DNA from: Cucumibacter marinus DSM 18995
Lineage (GTDB): Bacteria > Pseudomonadota > Alphaproteobacteria > Rhizobiales > Devosiaceae
Length of the DNA: 64,000 bases
Reading direction: 5' to 3'
Assembly: GCF_000429865.1 (NCBI RefSeq)
Contig: NZ_AUCR01000011.1
Location: 62,001-126,000 of the forward strand
The stretch's first letter is position 1; every line of letters begins with the position of its first letter. The notes under the pieces were generated by a model, which worked only from the letters and a program-made list of their open reading frames with translations, made no database searches and was not told where the DNA came from. Positions 1 to 9,012 of the stretch are shown piece by piece. The position numbers and the translations under genes were made by a program.

Positions 1-742
1 GGGTCGCGTCCGGAGCGACCGGCCGCCGCAAGGCGAGAGGCCACCAATCGGCGTTGTCGGCAAGGTCGAGGAAGGCGGCCAGCCGGGAAAAGTGGGAGTC
101 CCGGCGGGTTTTGCGCGAGGCCTTGAAATGCATCATCGTCATCAAGGGCAGATGCCGGCAGGCAGCGGGGGAATGCGCGCCAATGATCCGCTGCCACAAG
201 CGCCAATCGCCGGAGGCGCTGACATCTTCGGGCCAGGCGCCGCGCTGGGGCAAGGCGTCGGCGCGATACATGACAGTACCGGCAGCAAGGGTGTTCCCGG
301 CTTCGAGAAATACCGTCATTTCGGCAGGGATTTCGAGATTGGTGAGATCGGGAGCGGCAACGCTGTCCGCTGACACCCAGACCGCAAGGCTGTGCGCGAA
401 CACGACCTCCGGGTCGGTGAAGGTTGCCGCCAGCCGCTCGAGGTGATCGGGAAACATCAGATCGTCATCGGCGGCAAAAGCAATCAGGCGGCCCCGCGAT
501 TGCGCCAGGGCGACGTTGCGGTTGGCGTAACCGAAATGAGGTGCCTTGGGCAGATCGAACCAACGGATGCGCGGATCGGTATAGCGGGTGACCACCTCGC
601 GCGTTGCGTCGGCGACGCCGTCGCCCACCAGCAGCAATTCGAAATCGTCAAGGCTCTGGTCGAGCACCGAGTCGATCGCCAGACCCAGCACGTCGGGCCG
701 GGCATGGGTCGGCATCAACACTGAAACCTGGGGTGCGCTCAC
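1..742 (-). CDS. Glycosyltransferase family 2, 3' end cut by window start
   Basis: This GT-A fold glycosyltransferase would transfer a sugar from a nucleotide sugar to a surface polysaccharide or lipid acceptor. The GTG start overlaps the stop of the upstream cupin gene as GTGA, so the two are translationally coupled. The translation opens VSVLMPTHARPDVLGLAIDS, the usual nucleotide-binding start, followed by LLLVGDGVADAT and the metal-binding acidic motif FAADDDLMFPDHLERL near residue 90. The frame stays open for 247 codons to the window edge, so the C-terminus is missing. The acceptor and sugar cannot be told. Confidence 0.85.
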   Translation of the reverse strand, partial: MSAPQVSVLMPTHARPDVLGLAIDSVLDQSLDDFELLLVGDGVADATREVVTRYTDPRIRWFDLPKAPHFGYANRNVALAQSRGRLIAFAADDDLMFPDHLERLAATFTDPEVVFAHSLAVWVSADSVAAPDLTNLEIPAEMTVFLEAGNTLAAGTVMYRADALPQRGAWPEDVSASGDWRLWQRIIGAHSPAACRHLPLMTMMHFKASRKTRRDSHFSRLAAFLDLADNADWWPLALRRPVAPDAT

Positions 743-1314
743 CAGCCCGTCGCGGCGCCGAAGTCGAAGGGGATGAGGTCCGTATCGAGCGGCAGGCGGT
801 ATTTGTCGGGGTTCTCGTGATTGTACTGAATGGTGGGGAAGTTGACGACGCGGCATGTGCCTTCGCCGATATTGTGGTCCGCATGCCAGACGAATTTGGG
901 CACGTTCATCAGCCGGGGGGTCGCTGCCGACAGGACGACCCGGCAGATGTGACCGCAGGTGGAGGATTCGGGCCGGGGGTCAAACATGACCACTTCCATT
1001 TCCCCGTCGATGACCAGATAGCGGTCCTCATGCAGCTTGTGCAGCCCCCAGCCCTTCACCAAGCCGGGCCTGATGCTGAAATGGTAGCAGAAGACCAGCG
1101 GATCGGGATGCCAGTCCCAGCGCGGATCGAAAAATTCCGTGACACTGCCCCGGTCATCACGATGGGTGACCAGATCGCGGAAAACCAGCCCGTCAATCAT
1201 CGGGGCAATCGGGGCGCCGTCCTTTACGGTTTCGACATCCTGCTTGGCTGCCTGAAGGGTCCGTTCGAGAATATTCTCGCCGGGACCGACGTTCGAAACC
1301 TTGCTTCTGTGCAT
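739..1314 (-). CDS. RmlC-like cupin / dTDP-sugar epimerase-like protein
   Basis: A 191-residue cupin resembling dTDP-4-dehydrorhamnose 3,5-epimerase. The segment GWGLHKLHEDRYLVIDGEME sits where RmlC carries its GLH catalytic histidine and first cupin strand, and PDKYRLPLDTDLIPFDF matches the RmlC C-terminus (NPDxYRLP...IPYDF). A strong ribosome site (GGGAGG) precedes the ATG. It is coupled to the downstream glycosyltransferase, so a role in nucleotide-sugar or polysaccharide synthesis is likely. The precise sugar substrate is unknown, and a non-epimerase sugar-binding cupin is possible. Confidence 0.75.
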   Translation of the reverse strand: MHRSKVSNVGPGENILERTLQAAKQDVETVKDGAPIAPMIDGLVFRDLVTHRDDRGSVTEFFDPRWDWHPDPLVFCYHFSIRPGLVKGWGLHKLHEDRYLVIDGEMEVVMFDPRPESSTCGHICRVVLSAATPRLMNVPKFVWHADHNIGEGTCRVVNFPTIQYNHENPDKYRLPLDTDLIPFDFGAATGW

Positions 1315-1421
1315 GGGGAGCCTCCAACCCGGCCATACCCGGCAGCGCCACCGTTTGTGTTCCGGCGGGCGGCGGCTATTTGCGGGAAACTGGCGCCTCT
1401 TCAGTCACGTTCTGCCCGGAC

Positions 1422-1901
1422 TTACGGGGCATGGTCAAGCGAAGCCGCGTCGAAGACCGGGGCGACGTCGAGGTCGGCAGCGCCGAGCATATCCGAGATG
1501 CGTTCGAGGGAAGCGATCAGCATGGCCTGTTCCCAGTCCTCGAGCTCGGCGAAGCGCTGCTGGAACTTGTCATGCACCGCATCGGGCGCGCGGGCGAGGA
1601 TCTGCTGACCGGCATCGGACAGGGACAGCCAGACCTGGCGGCGGTCGGTCTCGCCCTTGCGCCGGGTGATAAGCCCCCGATTCTCCAGTTTCTGGATCAG
1701 GGCGGTGGTGGTGGCCTGGGTGATGCCCATTCGGGTCGCCAGCTCGCCGGCGGTCAATTCGCCGCCGTCATCGAGAATCTGCAACAGGACGAGTTGCGAA
1801 GCACTCAGCCCGGTCTCGCGCAGCAAGGCCTTGGAGTTCGATTCGGTCACACGAAGGATGCGGCGCATGGCGCGCAACACCGCCCTGGTTCTGTTGTCCA
1901 C
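1422..1901 (-). CDS. ectR: EctR, MarR-family repressor of the ectoine operon
   Basis: A 159-residue MarR-family winged-helix regulator starting at GTG behind an AAGGGCGAG ribosome site. The DNA-binding part runs through TAGELATRMGITQATTTALI (recognition helix) and the wing KGETDRRQVWLSLSDAG, where DRR is the MarR signature. It is divergent from ectA across a 299-bp AT-rich gap, the arrangement of EctR in halotolerant proteobacteria, where it represses ectABC. Candidate operators lie in that gap. The assignment rests on family and position; binding is not shown by sequence alone. Confidence 0.88.
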   Translation of the reverse strand: MDNRTRAVLRAMRRILRVTESNSKALLRETGLSASQLVLLQILDDGGELTAGELATRMGITQATTTALIQKLENRGLITRRKGETDRRQVWLSLSDAGQQILARAPDAVHDKFQQRFAELEDWEQAMLIASLERISDMLGAADLDVAPVFDAASLDHAP

Positions 1902-1977
1902 TGTCTCGCCCTTCTATCGAGGTGTTGATGTCAGCTTATCGCCCGGATGGCGGGACCGGAAGTCCCTGTGGCGCGGA

Positions 1978-2160
1978 AATTTAGTTCGTTAAACCAAATG
2001 CTCTGCCGCATTTTTGGCCCAATCACTGATTTACGTCTAATTAGTTAATTCGAGATGCCAAAATAAAAATATTGAGAAATATCAGATTTTTAGCGGAACC
2101 AGGCTCGGAGTCGTGCGTTCATGCTGTTGACATATCTTTCGTATGTACTAACTAAACGAC
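1978..2160. promoter_or_regulatory. ectR/ectA divergent regulatory region with repeated TTTAGTT boxes
   Basis: This AT-rich gap stands out from the GC-rich genes around it. A -35-like TTGACA lies at 2127-2132, with AT-rich sequence 16-18 bp downstream that could be the -10. Three related boxes are present: TTTAGTTCGT at 1980-1989, ATTAGTTAAT at 2040-2049 and, inverted, TTTAGTTAGT on the minus strand at 2156-2147, overlapping the presumed -10. The middle one lies in a perfect 5+2+5 inverted repeat (AATTA-GT-TAATT, 2039-2050), the geometry of MarR-family sites. They are candidate EctR operators. Confidence 0.55.
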
Positions 2161-2200
2161 CGACGCCAATCAGATGTATCCCATGAGAGGGCAAAGTTCG

Positions 2201-2773
2201 ATGACATCTCCTGCTACCGTTTCCGATCTCACTTCAGCCGGCCAGCCGGCGAAGGCTGAAGCGGAGCTCAAGATTCGCGTTCCCGAGGATCAGGATGGCA
2301 CGGCCATCTGGGATTTGATCCAGCGGTCGGGCACGCTCGATGAGAATTCGATCTACTGTAATCTGCTGCAGTGCACGCATTTTGCCGAGACCTGCGCGGT
2401 CGCCGAACTCGATGGCGAGACCGTGGGCTGGGTGTCGGGCTATATCCCGCCCAGCGAGCCGGATGTGCTTTTCATCTGGCAGGTCTGTGTCGACGAAAAG
2501 GCGCGCGGGCGCGGGTTGGCGAAGAAGCTCATCCACTCTGTGCTGCGCCGCAAGGCCTGCCAGAAGGTGAAGCGCCTGCATTCGACCATCACAGAGGACA
2601 ATGAGGCCTCCTGGGCCCTGTTCTCCTCGATTGCCGACGGGCTCGACACCGAGCTGTCGCGGACTCCGCATTTCGAGGACGAGGATCATTTCGATGGCCG
2701 CAAGCCGACCGAGTTCCTCGCGGATATCGGACCGTTCGAACGGCACGTGATTTCCATCCGGTCCGCCGCCTGA
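2201..2773 (+). CDS. ectA: EctA, L-2,4-diaminobutyrate N-gamma-acetyltransferase
   Basis: EctA transfers acetyl from acetyl-CoA to the gamma-amino group of L-2,4-diaminobutyrate, the second ectoine step. The GNAT core is visible: the pyrophosphate-binding loop is VDEKARGRGLAKKLIHSVLR, preceded by the strand DVLFIWQVCV, with ITEDNEASWALFSSIA after it. I chose the ATG at 2201 because GAGAGG lies 10 nt upstream; in-frame ATGs at 2174 and 2183 lack a ribosome site. It is first in ectABCD-ask and 63 bp upstream of ectB. Confidence 0.95.
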   Translation: MTSPATVSDLTSAGQPAKAEAELKIRVPEDQDGTAIWDLIQRSGTLDENSIYCNLLQCTHFAETCAVAELDGETVGWVSGYIPPSEPDVLFIWQVCVDEKARGRGLAKKLIHSVLRRKACQKVKRLHSTITEDNEASWALFSSIADGLDTELSRTPHFEDEDHFDGRKPTEFLADIGPFERHVISIRSAA

Positions 2774-2836
2774 GCGGACGACCGGATTCGCCCGCCCGGG
2801 GGTATCCGGGCATTCCAACAACCGAAATGGTGACCC

Positions 2837-4138
2837 ATGTCTACGGACACAACCGCTGTGACAGCGGACAAACAGGTATTCGAACGCGTCGAGAGCCAGG
2901 TGCGCAGCTATTGCCGCGCCTTTCCCGTCGTGTTCACGGCTGCGCGCGGCGCAACGTTGAGCGGCGCCGACGGACACAGCTACACGGATTTTCTGGCCGG
3001 GTGTTCCTCGCTCAATTACGGGCATAACGATCCGGACATGAAGGCGGCGCTTGTCGATTACATCACCGCCGACGGGATCACCCATGGCCTCGACATGTTT
3101 ACCGACGCCAAGGCGCAGTTCCTTGCCGCTTTCGAAAAGCTGATCCTTCAGCCGCGCGGTCTCGATTATCGCCTGCAGTTTACCGGCCCGACCGGCGCCA
3201 ATGCCGTGGAAGCCGCGATCAAGCTGGCGCGCAAGGTGACCGGTCGGCACAAGATCGTCGCCTTCACCAACGGGTTCCACGGTGTGACCATGGGCGCGCT
3301 CGCCGCGACCGGTAACCAGGGCCATCGCAATGGTGCCTCGGCGCCGCTCAACGGCGTCGATCGGGCGGCCTATGACGGCTATTTCGGCGACGGCGTCGAT
3401 ACCGCCGACCAGCTCGATACGCTGTTGAGCGACGGCTCCTCGGGTTATGACGCCCCGGCCGCGTTCATCGTCGAGCCGGTACAAGGCGAAGGCGGGCTCA
3501 ATGCGGCCAGTGCCGAATGGATGCGCAAGATCGAGAAGATCGCGCGCAAGCATGGCGCCCTGCTGATCGTTGACGACATCCAGGCCGGCTGCGGGCGCAC
3601 GGGCACGTTCTTCTCCTGGGAAGAGTTCGGCATCTCGCCGGATATCGTGACCATGGCCAAATCGCTGTCGGGCATGGGGCTGCCTTTTGCCATGACGCTT
3701 TTGAAGCCGGAACACGACATCTGGGGCCCGGCGGAACATAACGGCACGTTCCGCGGCAACAACCATGCCTTCGTGACCGCCCGCGTGGCGCTCGAGAAGT
3801 TCTGGGCCGACAAGGCGTTCGAGACCGAGGTCAAGCGCAAGGGTGAACACCTCAAATCGCGCCTTGAAGCGATTGCTGAACGGCACGGGCTGACCCTGAG
3901 AGGCCGTGGCATGATGCGCGGCATCAACACGGGGAACGGCGAAACCGCCTCGGCGATCTGCAAGCGCTGCTTTGACGATGGCCTGATCATCGAGACCTCG
4001 GGTGCCGATGATGAAATCGTCAAGGTGCTGGCGCCGCTGACCATCGATCTGGATCAGTTCAACGCCGGACTCGACATCATGGAAGACGCGTTCGAAGCGG
4101 TGCTCGGCCAGGAGCGCCCGCGCAACGCGGCTGAATAA
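2837..4138 (+). CDS. ectB: EctB, diaminobutyrate-2-oxoglutarate transaminase
   Basis: EctB is a class III PLP aminotransferase that converts L-aspartate semialdehyde plus glutamate to 2,4-diaminobutyrate, the first ectoine step. The cofactor motifs are in place: TGPTGANAVEAAIKLAR for phosphate binding, FIVEPVQGEGG, IVDDIQAGCGRTG with the pyridine-contacting Asp, and the Schiff-base lysine K275 in VTMAKSLSGMGLP. At 433 residues it has full family length. It lies between ectA and ectC in the operon. Confidence 0.97.
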   Translation: MSTDTTAVTADKQVFERVESQVRSYCRAFPVVFTAARGATLSGADGHSYTDFLAGCSSLNYGHNDPDMKAALVDYITADGITHGLDMFTDAKAQFLAAFEKLILQPRGLDYRLQFTGPTGANAVEAAIKLARKVTGRHKIVAFTNGFHGVTMGALAATGNQGHRNGASAPLNGVDRAAYDGYFGDGVDTADQLDTLLSDGSSGYDAPAAFIVEPVQGEGGLNAASAEWMRKIEKIARKHGALLIVDDIQAGCGRTGTFFSWEEFGISPDIVTMAKSLSGMGLPFAMTLLKPEHDIWGPAEHNGTFRGNNHAFVTARVALEKFWADKAFETEVKRKGEHLKSRLEAIAERHGLTLRGRGMMRGINTGNGETASAICKRCFDDGLIIETSGADDEIVKVLAPLTIDLDQFNAGLDIMEDAFEAVLGQERPRNAAE

Positions 4139-4156
4139 GATAACAGGATCAACAAG

Positions 4157-4558
4157 ATGATTGTACGCGACCTCAATCTGCTGCGGCAGACGGACAAGCT
4201 GGTTTCGACGAAAGGCTGGGATTCGACCCGGATGCTGCTGGCGGGCGACGAGATGGGTTTCTCGTTCCACATCACGCGCATCTTCGCGGGTACCGAGCAC
4301 CAGTTCCATTACAAGCACCATCTTGAATCGGTCTATTGCGTCGATGGCACCGGCGAGATCGAGGACCTGGCGACCGGCGAGGTCCATCCGATCAGGCCCG
4401 GCGTCATGTATGCGCTCGACAAGCACGACAAGCATCGGCTCAAGGCCGACACGGAACTGGTGATGGCGTGCTGCTTCAATCCGCCCGTGACCGGGCAGGA
4501 AGTGCACCGGGAAGACGGTTCCTATGCACCGGCGCCGGAGAAAACGGCAGCCGAGTAG
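4157..4558 (+). CDS. ectC: EctC, ectoine synthase
   Basis: EctC is a small metal-dependent cupin (133 residues) that cyclises N-gamma-acetyl-diaminobutyrate to ectoine by water elimination. The start [17 protein letters not shown], the [20 protein letters not shown] strand and the [10 protein letters not shown] segment match the family closely, including the Tyr/His/Glu set that binds the metal. It follows ectB by 18 bp. Two strong hairpins separate it from ectD. Confidence 0.97.
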   Translation: MIVRDLNLLRQTDKLVSTKGWDSTRMLLAGDEMGFSFHITRIFAGTEHQFHYKHHLESVYCVDGTGEIEDLATGEVHPIRPGVMYALDKHDKHRLKADTELVMACCFNPPVTGQEVHREDGSYAPAPEKTAAE

Positions 4559-4567
4559 CAACGGTTC

Positions 4568-4660
4568 GGGCAAAGGGACGTTGACCGTGTCGGGTGGCCC
4601 CGAATGGTCGGGGTCCCTTTGCCCATTCATCCTGGAGCCCGGCGCCTTCAAAAGGCGCCG
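4568..4660 (+). other. Tandem hairpins between ectC and ectD
   Basis: Two stable stem-loops follow ectC. The first has perfect 12-bp arms (GGGCAAAGGGAC at 4568-4579 with its complement at 4613-4624) and an inner hairpin CCCCGA-ATGG-TCGGGG. The second is a 9-bp stem with a 3-nt loop, CGGCGCCTT-CAA-AAGGCGCCG, at 4640-4660. Neither is followed by a T-run, so they look more like RNA-processing, mRNA-stability or partial-attenuation elements than full terminators. Confidence 0.75.
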
Positions 4661-4709
4661 CACCGGGCCCAGACAATGGGCGGATCTTCAACGCTAAGGA
4701 GGCGAACAA

Positions 4710-5657
4710 ATGGCGGACCAAGCCAACCGATCGCACGCAGTCGATGCGTATCCCACCAGAATGCCGGCCATGGAACACTGGCTCGAGCGCAAGGACCCTG
4801 TCGTTTGGGCCCATGAGGAACCGAAAGCGCCTTTGACCGAGGAAATGGTTGCGGATTTCGACCGTGACGGCTTTCTGATTCTCAGGGACCTGTTTTCCGA
4901 GGACGAGGTCAATGCGCTGCAGGAAGAGTCCCGGGCCCTGCGTGCAGGCGAGAGGGCACTCGATCCCGAAAGCCTGATCACCGAGCCCGAAAGCGAGGCC
5001 GTACGCACGGTCTTCCAGCTCGAGTTGCAGAGCCCGGTCTTTGCCCGGCTGGCCGCCGATAAGCGCATTGCCGGCGCGATCTCGCACCTGCTCGACGATC
5101 AGGTCTACGTCCATCAGTCGCGGCTCAACTACAAGCCGGGCTTCACCGGCAAGGAATTCTACTGGCATTCGGATTTCGAGACCTGGCACGCCGAAGACGG
5201 TATGCCGCGGATGCGCGCGATCTCGGCCTCGGTGCTGCTGACCGACAATGATGCGCTCAACGGGCCGCTGATGCTTATTCCCGGTTCGCACAAGACTTTC
5301 GTGGCCTGTGCCGGGGAGACGCCGGATCAGAACTACAAATCCTCGCTGAAAAAGCAGGAGATCGGCGTGCCGAGCCACGACACGCTGGCGGACATGGCCG
5401 ATCAGCACGGCATTGAATATGCCTCGGGCAAGGCCGGGACGGTGATCCTGTTCGATTGCAACACGCTGCATGGCTCGAACGGGAACATCACCCCGTTCCC
5501 GCGTTCGAATGCCTTTTTTGTTTACAACGCCTGGGCCAACCGGCCGAAGGCGCCTTTCGCGGCGGCGCATTACCGCCCCGAATTTCTCGGGGTGCGCGAA
5601 CCGCACGAACCCCTTTCGATTGTCTCCGGGCCGATCCGCTCGGGACAGAATCAGTAG
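4710..5657 (+). CDS. ectD: EctD, ectoine 5-hydroxylase
   Basis: EctD is a non-heme Fe(II)/2-oxoglutarate dioxygenase that makes 5-hydroxyectoine. The iron-binding facial triad is visible: H153 and D155 in FYWHSDFETWH, and H254 in TLHGSNGNITP. The surrounding FETWHAEDGMPRMRA is the EctD signature. At 315 residues it has normal length. A near-perfect ribosome site (AAGGAGG) lies 7 nt before the ATG, so translation may be strong even if two upstream hairpins limit transcription. It is followed 38 bp later by the pathway aspartokinase. Confidence 0.97.
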   Translation: MADQANRSHAVDAYPTRMPAMEHWLERKDPVVWAHEEPKAPLTEEMVADFDRDGFLILRDLFSEDEVNALQEESRALRAGERALDPESLITEPESEAVRTVFQLELQSPVFARLAADKRIAGAISHLLDDQVYVHQSRLNYKPGFTGKEFYWHSDFETWHAEDGMPRMRAISASVLLTDNDALNGPLMLIPGSHKTFVACAGETPDQNYKSSLKKQEIGVPSHDTLADMADQHGIEYASGKAGTVILFDCNTLHGSNGNITPFPRSNAFFVYNAWANRPKAPFAAAHYRPEFLGVREPHEPLSIVSGPIRSGQNQ

Positions 5658-5695
5658 AGTGAAGGTGCAGCGAAAAGCTGTGCCCTGGAGGCAAA

Positions 5696-7144
5696 ATGAC
5701 CTCGCATAGCGTCGAAAAGATCGGCGGAACGTCCATGTCCCGGACCCAGGAATTGCTGGATACGGTTCTTCTGGGCAACAGGACAAAAGACGAGATCTAC
5801 AACCGCATCTTTGTCGTTTCCGCCTATGGCGGCATGACGGACGCGCTTCTCGAGCACAAGAAGTCGGGCGAAGCAGGGGTTTATGCCCTGTTCGCCTCGG
5901 CCCATTCGGACTGGGCCTGGGGCGATGCGCTGACCGGCGTGCTTGCCAGGATGCAGGAAAAGAACGCCGAGATCTTTTCCGATGCGGCAACGCTGGCCGA
6001 TGCCAACGCCTTCATCAAGGAGCGGGTCGAGGGCGTGCGCAGCTGCCTCATCGATCTGAACCGGCTGTGCTCCTACGGGCATTTCAAGCTCGAGCATCAC
6101 CTTTTGACCGTCAGGGAAATGCTGGCGGCGATCGGTGAAGCGCACTCGGCACATAACACGGCGCTGCTTCTGCGCCAGCATGGCGTCAATGCACGGTTCG
6201 TCGATCTGTCGGGTTGGCGCGAAGACGATCAGCACGGGCTCGATGAGCATATCCGGCATGCCTTTGCCGATATCGATCTGAGCAACGAACTGCCGATCGT
6301 GACCGGCTATGCCCAGTGCCGCGAGGCCCTGATGCAGACCTATGACCGCGGCTATACGGAAGTGACGCTGTCGCGGCTCGCGGTTGTCACCGGCGCCGGC
6401 GAAGCGGTCATTCACAAGGAGTTCCATCTGTCCTCCGCCGATCCGCGGATCGTGGGCGAAGACAAGGTGCAGGTGATCGGCGAGACCAATTACAATGTCG
6501 CCGACCAGCTCTCGAATATGGGTATGGAAGCCATTCACCCGCGCGCGGCCAAGGGGCTGCGCCAGGCCGGCATTCCGCTGCGCGTCAAGAATGCGTTCGA
6601 GCCGGATCACGCCGGGACGCTGATCAAGGGCGAACTGGAAGCCGGCGAGCCGGGGGTCGAAATGGTGACCGGCCTCAAGGGTGTCTATGCGTTCTCCGTG
6701 TTCGAGCAGGACATGGTCGGGGTCAAAGGTTATGACGCGGCGATCCTCGATGTGCTCAAGCGGCACAAGGCGCGGATCGTCACCAAGACCTCGAACGCGA
6801 ACACGATCACCCACTTCCTCGATGGCACGCCCAAGGCGGTCAAGCGCTGCGAGGCGGATCTTGCCGGGCTTTACCCGCAGGCCGAGATCACCTCGCGCAA
6901 GGTGGCGATCGTCTCGGCGATCGGGCGCGACCTCAACTCGCCCTCGATCCTGACCTCGGCGATTGCGGCGCTGGCGGAAGCGGGCATTACCCCGCTCGGC
7001 CTGCATGACCTGATGGGCAAGGTCGATCTGCAGATCGTGATCGATGAAGCGGATTTCGAGACCGCCATTGCTGCACTGCACAAGGCGCTTGTCGAAGACG
7101 AGTGCCGGAGCGCCGAAAAGATCGAGAAGCTGCGCGCTGCCTGA
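5696..7144 (+). CDS. ask: Ask_Ect, aspartate kinase dedicated to ectoine synthesis
   Basis: This kinase makes beta-aspartyl phosphate, feeding aspartate semialdehyde to EctB. The N-terminal lysine-binding motif VEKIGGTSMSR and RIFVVSAYGGMTDALLEHKK mark the Ask_Ect subgroup rather than the housekeeping LysC type. The catalytic domain fills about residues 1-300 and tandem ACT domains the C-terminus (VAIVSAIGRDLNSPSILTSA). At 482 residues it is full length. GGAGG precedes the ATG. A strong terminator lies 77 bp after the stop, ending the operon. Confidence 0.94.
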   Translation: MTSHSVEKIGGTSMSRTQELLDTVLLGNRTKDEIYNRIFVVSAYGGMTDALLEHKKSGEAGVYALFASAHSDWAWGDALTGVLARMQEKNAEIFSDAATLADANAFIKERVEGVRSCLIDLNRLCSYGHFKLEHHLLTVREMLAAIGEAHSAHNTALLLRQHGVNARFVDLSGWREDDQHGLDEHIRHAFADIDLSNELPIVTGYAQCREALMQTYDRGYTEVTLSRLAVVTGAGEAVIHKEFHLSSADPRIVGEDKVQVIGETNYNVADQLSNMGMEAIHPRAAKGLRQAGIPLRVKNAFEPDHAGTLIKGELEAGEPGVEMVTGLKGVYAFSVFEQDMVGVKGYDAAILDVLKRHKARIVTKTSNANTITHFLDGTPKAVKRCEADLAGLYPQAEITSRKVAIVSAIGRDLNSPSILTSAIAALAEAGITPLGLHDLMGKVDLQIVIDEADFETAIAALHKALVEDECRSAEKIEKLRAA

Positions 7145-7169
7145 TCGGGCGGTGCCGGCCCATCCGTCG

Positions 7170-7189
7170 TCCTTCGACGAGCTCAGGAT
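7170..7189. repeat. REP-like palindromic sequence
   Basis: TCCTTCGACGAGCTCAGGAT resembles the short TTCGAC-rich palindrome scattered in intergenic DNA of many alphaproteobacteria. Only one copy of this exact type is seen in the window. It lies between ask and its terminator. Confidence 0.45.
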
Positions 7190-7220
7190 GAGGATGGTTG
7201 AAGTCACATACGGACGTGAA

Positions 7221-7249
7221 AAAGCCGGGCAATGCGCCCGGCTTTTTTT
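7221..7249 (+). terminator. Rho-independent terminator of ectABCD-ask
   Basis: A 10-bp perfect stem (AAAGCCGGGC with GCCCGGCTTT) encloses a 5-nt loop and ends in a 7-T run. An A-run on the other side would let it also serve the converging chemotaxis gene. Confidence 0.9.
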
Positions 7250-7277
7250 GTTCTGGTTCCGATGATGTTCGGCCGGG

Positions 7278-8822
7278 TTAGACTTTAAACCCGATGCGGA
7301 AGCCGCCCCAATGCCGGCCGCGCACATAGATCGGGGCCGAGCAGTCCTTCATCAGGACGAAATTCCCGCCGCCCATATCGCGCCGATAGGTCTGGAGCAG
7401 GAAGGGCTTTTCGCTCTTGCCCGCCGAAAGGCCGGTACGATCGTCGAAGATGCGGCGATTGCGGCAATTGGCGGCGTTCCAGACCGGGTCGTTGGTCTGG
7501 GCTTTCGAATAGACGAGATTGTGGGTCGGCAGGTAGCCGTTGATGTCGACCGCCGCGCAAAAGGTGATGCGCGGGTCCATATCGACAACCGGTTCCTGGA
7601 TTGCGGGCAGGGTCTTGTCGGTGAAGCCCAGGAAACGGGTGGTCACCTGTTGGGGGTTGGTGCCCGGGATGGGCCGGTAATTCTGGTCGAACAGGGCATC
7701 CATGGTCAGTTCGCCGCGTTCGAGGGCAGCCTCGAACAATCCGGCGATCTCGGCGGCCTTGTCCTGGGCGATCTTGATGATCGGGGTGTCGGCGGTCTCG
7801 ATGCCCGACTGGGCGATGAAGAGCATGAAATCCTCGGAAATGCCGAGGATCGAATTGGCGCGCTGTTCGGCTGTGCCGAGCCTTTCGCGGGACTGCTTGA
7901 CGGTGGAGACCAGTTCGCCAAGCCCTTCGCGCACGGCCTCGAAGCCATCGATATTCTGCTGTACCGGCTGGGACATGGCACCGATATCGGAGACCAGCTC
8001 GTCGACCGAACCGACAAGATCCTTCAGCTTGTCGGACACTTCGGCGGCAGCGGCGGAATCATTGGCGGCGTCTTCGGCGGTCTGGGCATTGTCGACCGCG
8101 GTCTGCTGCAGTTCGGTCAGCACCGTGCCAAGGGTCTCGAGGTGCTCGCGGGTCTGGCCGGAAAAATCCTCGATCTGGTCGGCCAGGGATTTGACCGCAT
8201 TGGCAATGATGGCGAAGCCACGCCCGGCATCGCCTGCACGGGCAGCCTCGACGCTGGCATTGAGGGCCAGAAGCTTGGTTTCGCGGGCGATCTGGGCGAT
8301 GGCCGACGATGCGGTCTGCACATCGCGCAAGGTGCCATCGACGCTTTCGAGCGTGGTGCGCATCGACACTGCGCCCTTTGACAGGGTGTGCATGGTCGTG
8401 GTGGCACGGGCGACCACGGTTTCGACGGTCGTGGCGCTTTCGGTCAAGACGGATCGGGTGGCGCTGGCCGCCTCGCGGGTCGATTCCATCGAGCGCGACA
8501 GGCTCGCCGTTGTCTCGTTCATGTCGCGGGCAGCGGCCATGACCTGGCGGGCGCTGTCGGCCTGCTTGATGCCGATGGCGGACAGATCGGTGATGATGCC
8601 AACGACATCGGCGATCTCGACGCCTAGGCGCCCGGCGCGTTCCCCGATATCGCCGAGTTGGGCCGCCTTGCGTCCATGGGCCGGGCTGTCTGTGCCGGCC
8701 TGAGGCGGTTTTGCGCTTGAGGACGCAGCGGCATGAGCATTGGGATCGATAGCATTGGGATCGATCCCACTCTCCTCGGCTTCAGCGTCCTCGATGATGT
8801 GTGCAAGATTACTAGCTGACAT
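7278..8822 (-). CDS. Soluble methyl-accepting chemotaxis protein with C-terminal sensor-like domain
   Basis: A 514-residue receptor with no membrane segment. An acidic low-complexity N-terminus (about 1-60) precedes a coiled-coil signalling domain whose hairpin tip, [20 protein letters not shown], is the CheA/CheW-contacting core. After about residue 340 the coil gives way to a globular domain of roughly 150 residues containing [27 protein letters not shown] and [20 protein letters not shown], with three cysteines. That domain probably senses a cytoplasmic cue; its ligand is unknown. The gene stands alone, with no other che genes nearby. Confidence 0.88.
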   Translation of the reverse strand: MSASNLAHIIEDAEAEESGIDPNAIDPNAHAAASSSAKPPQAGTDSPAHGRKAAQLGDIGERAGRLGVEIADVVGIITDLSAIGIKQADSARQVMAAARDMNETTASLSRSMESTREAASATRSVLTESATTVETVVARATTTMHTLSKGAVSMRTTLESVDGTLRDVQTASSAIAQIARETKLLALNASVEAARAGDAGRGFAIIANAVKSLADQIEDFSGQTREHLETLGTVLTELQQTAVDNAQTAEDAANDSAAAAEVSDKLKDLVGSVDELVSDIGAMSQPVQQNIDGFEAVREGLGELVSTVKQSRERLGTAEQRANSILGISEDFMLFIAQSGIETADTPIIKIAQDKAAEIAGLFEAALERGELTMDALFDQNYRPIPGTNPQQVTTRFLGFTDKTLPAIQEPVVDMDPRITFCAAVDINGYLPTHNLVYSKAQTNDPVWNAANCRNRRIFDDRTGLSAGKSEKPFLLQTYRRDMGGGNFVLMKDCSAPIYVRGRHWGGFRIGFKV

Positions 8823-9012
8823 GGTCTCCCTCCGCGCAGCAGACCCAATCTATTTGCAAATGGAAAACCAATCATTAACTACGCTGGCGGCCAGACCGGT
8901 TTTTCGTGCAATCCTGCCCCGCGCGCGCCGGTCTTTATGTTCAGGGCATTTTGCGCCATAAGGAGCGGGTTTGCGGGCGTCTCCAACTGTGCCCGCGCCA
9001 GGAATTCACGTC

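Noticed and set aside
2234-4663. An 809-codon open frame on the minus strand across ectA-ectC
   Set aside because: It is antisense to three certain genes, has no family motifs and shows the Arg/His/Asp-rich composition typical of GC-rich shadow frames.
4476-7327. Long minus-strand frames opposite ectD and ask
   Set aside because: They mirror the codons of ectD and ask and have low-complexity, basic translations.
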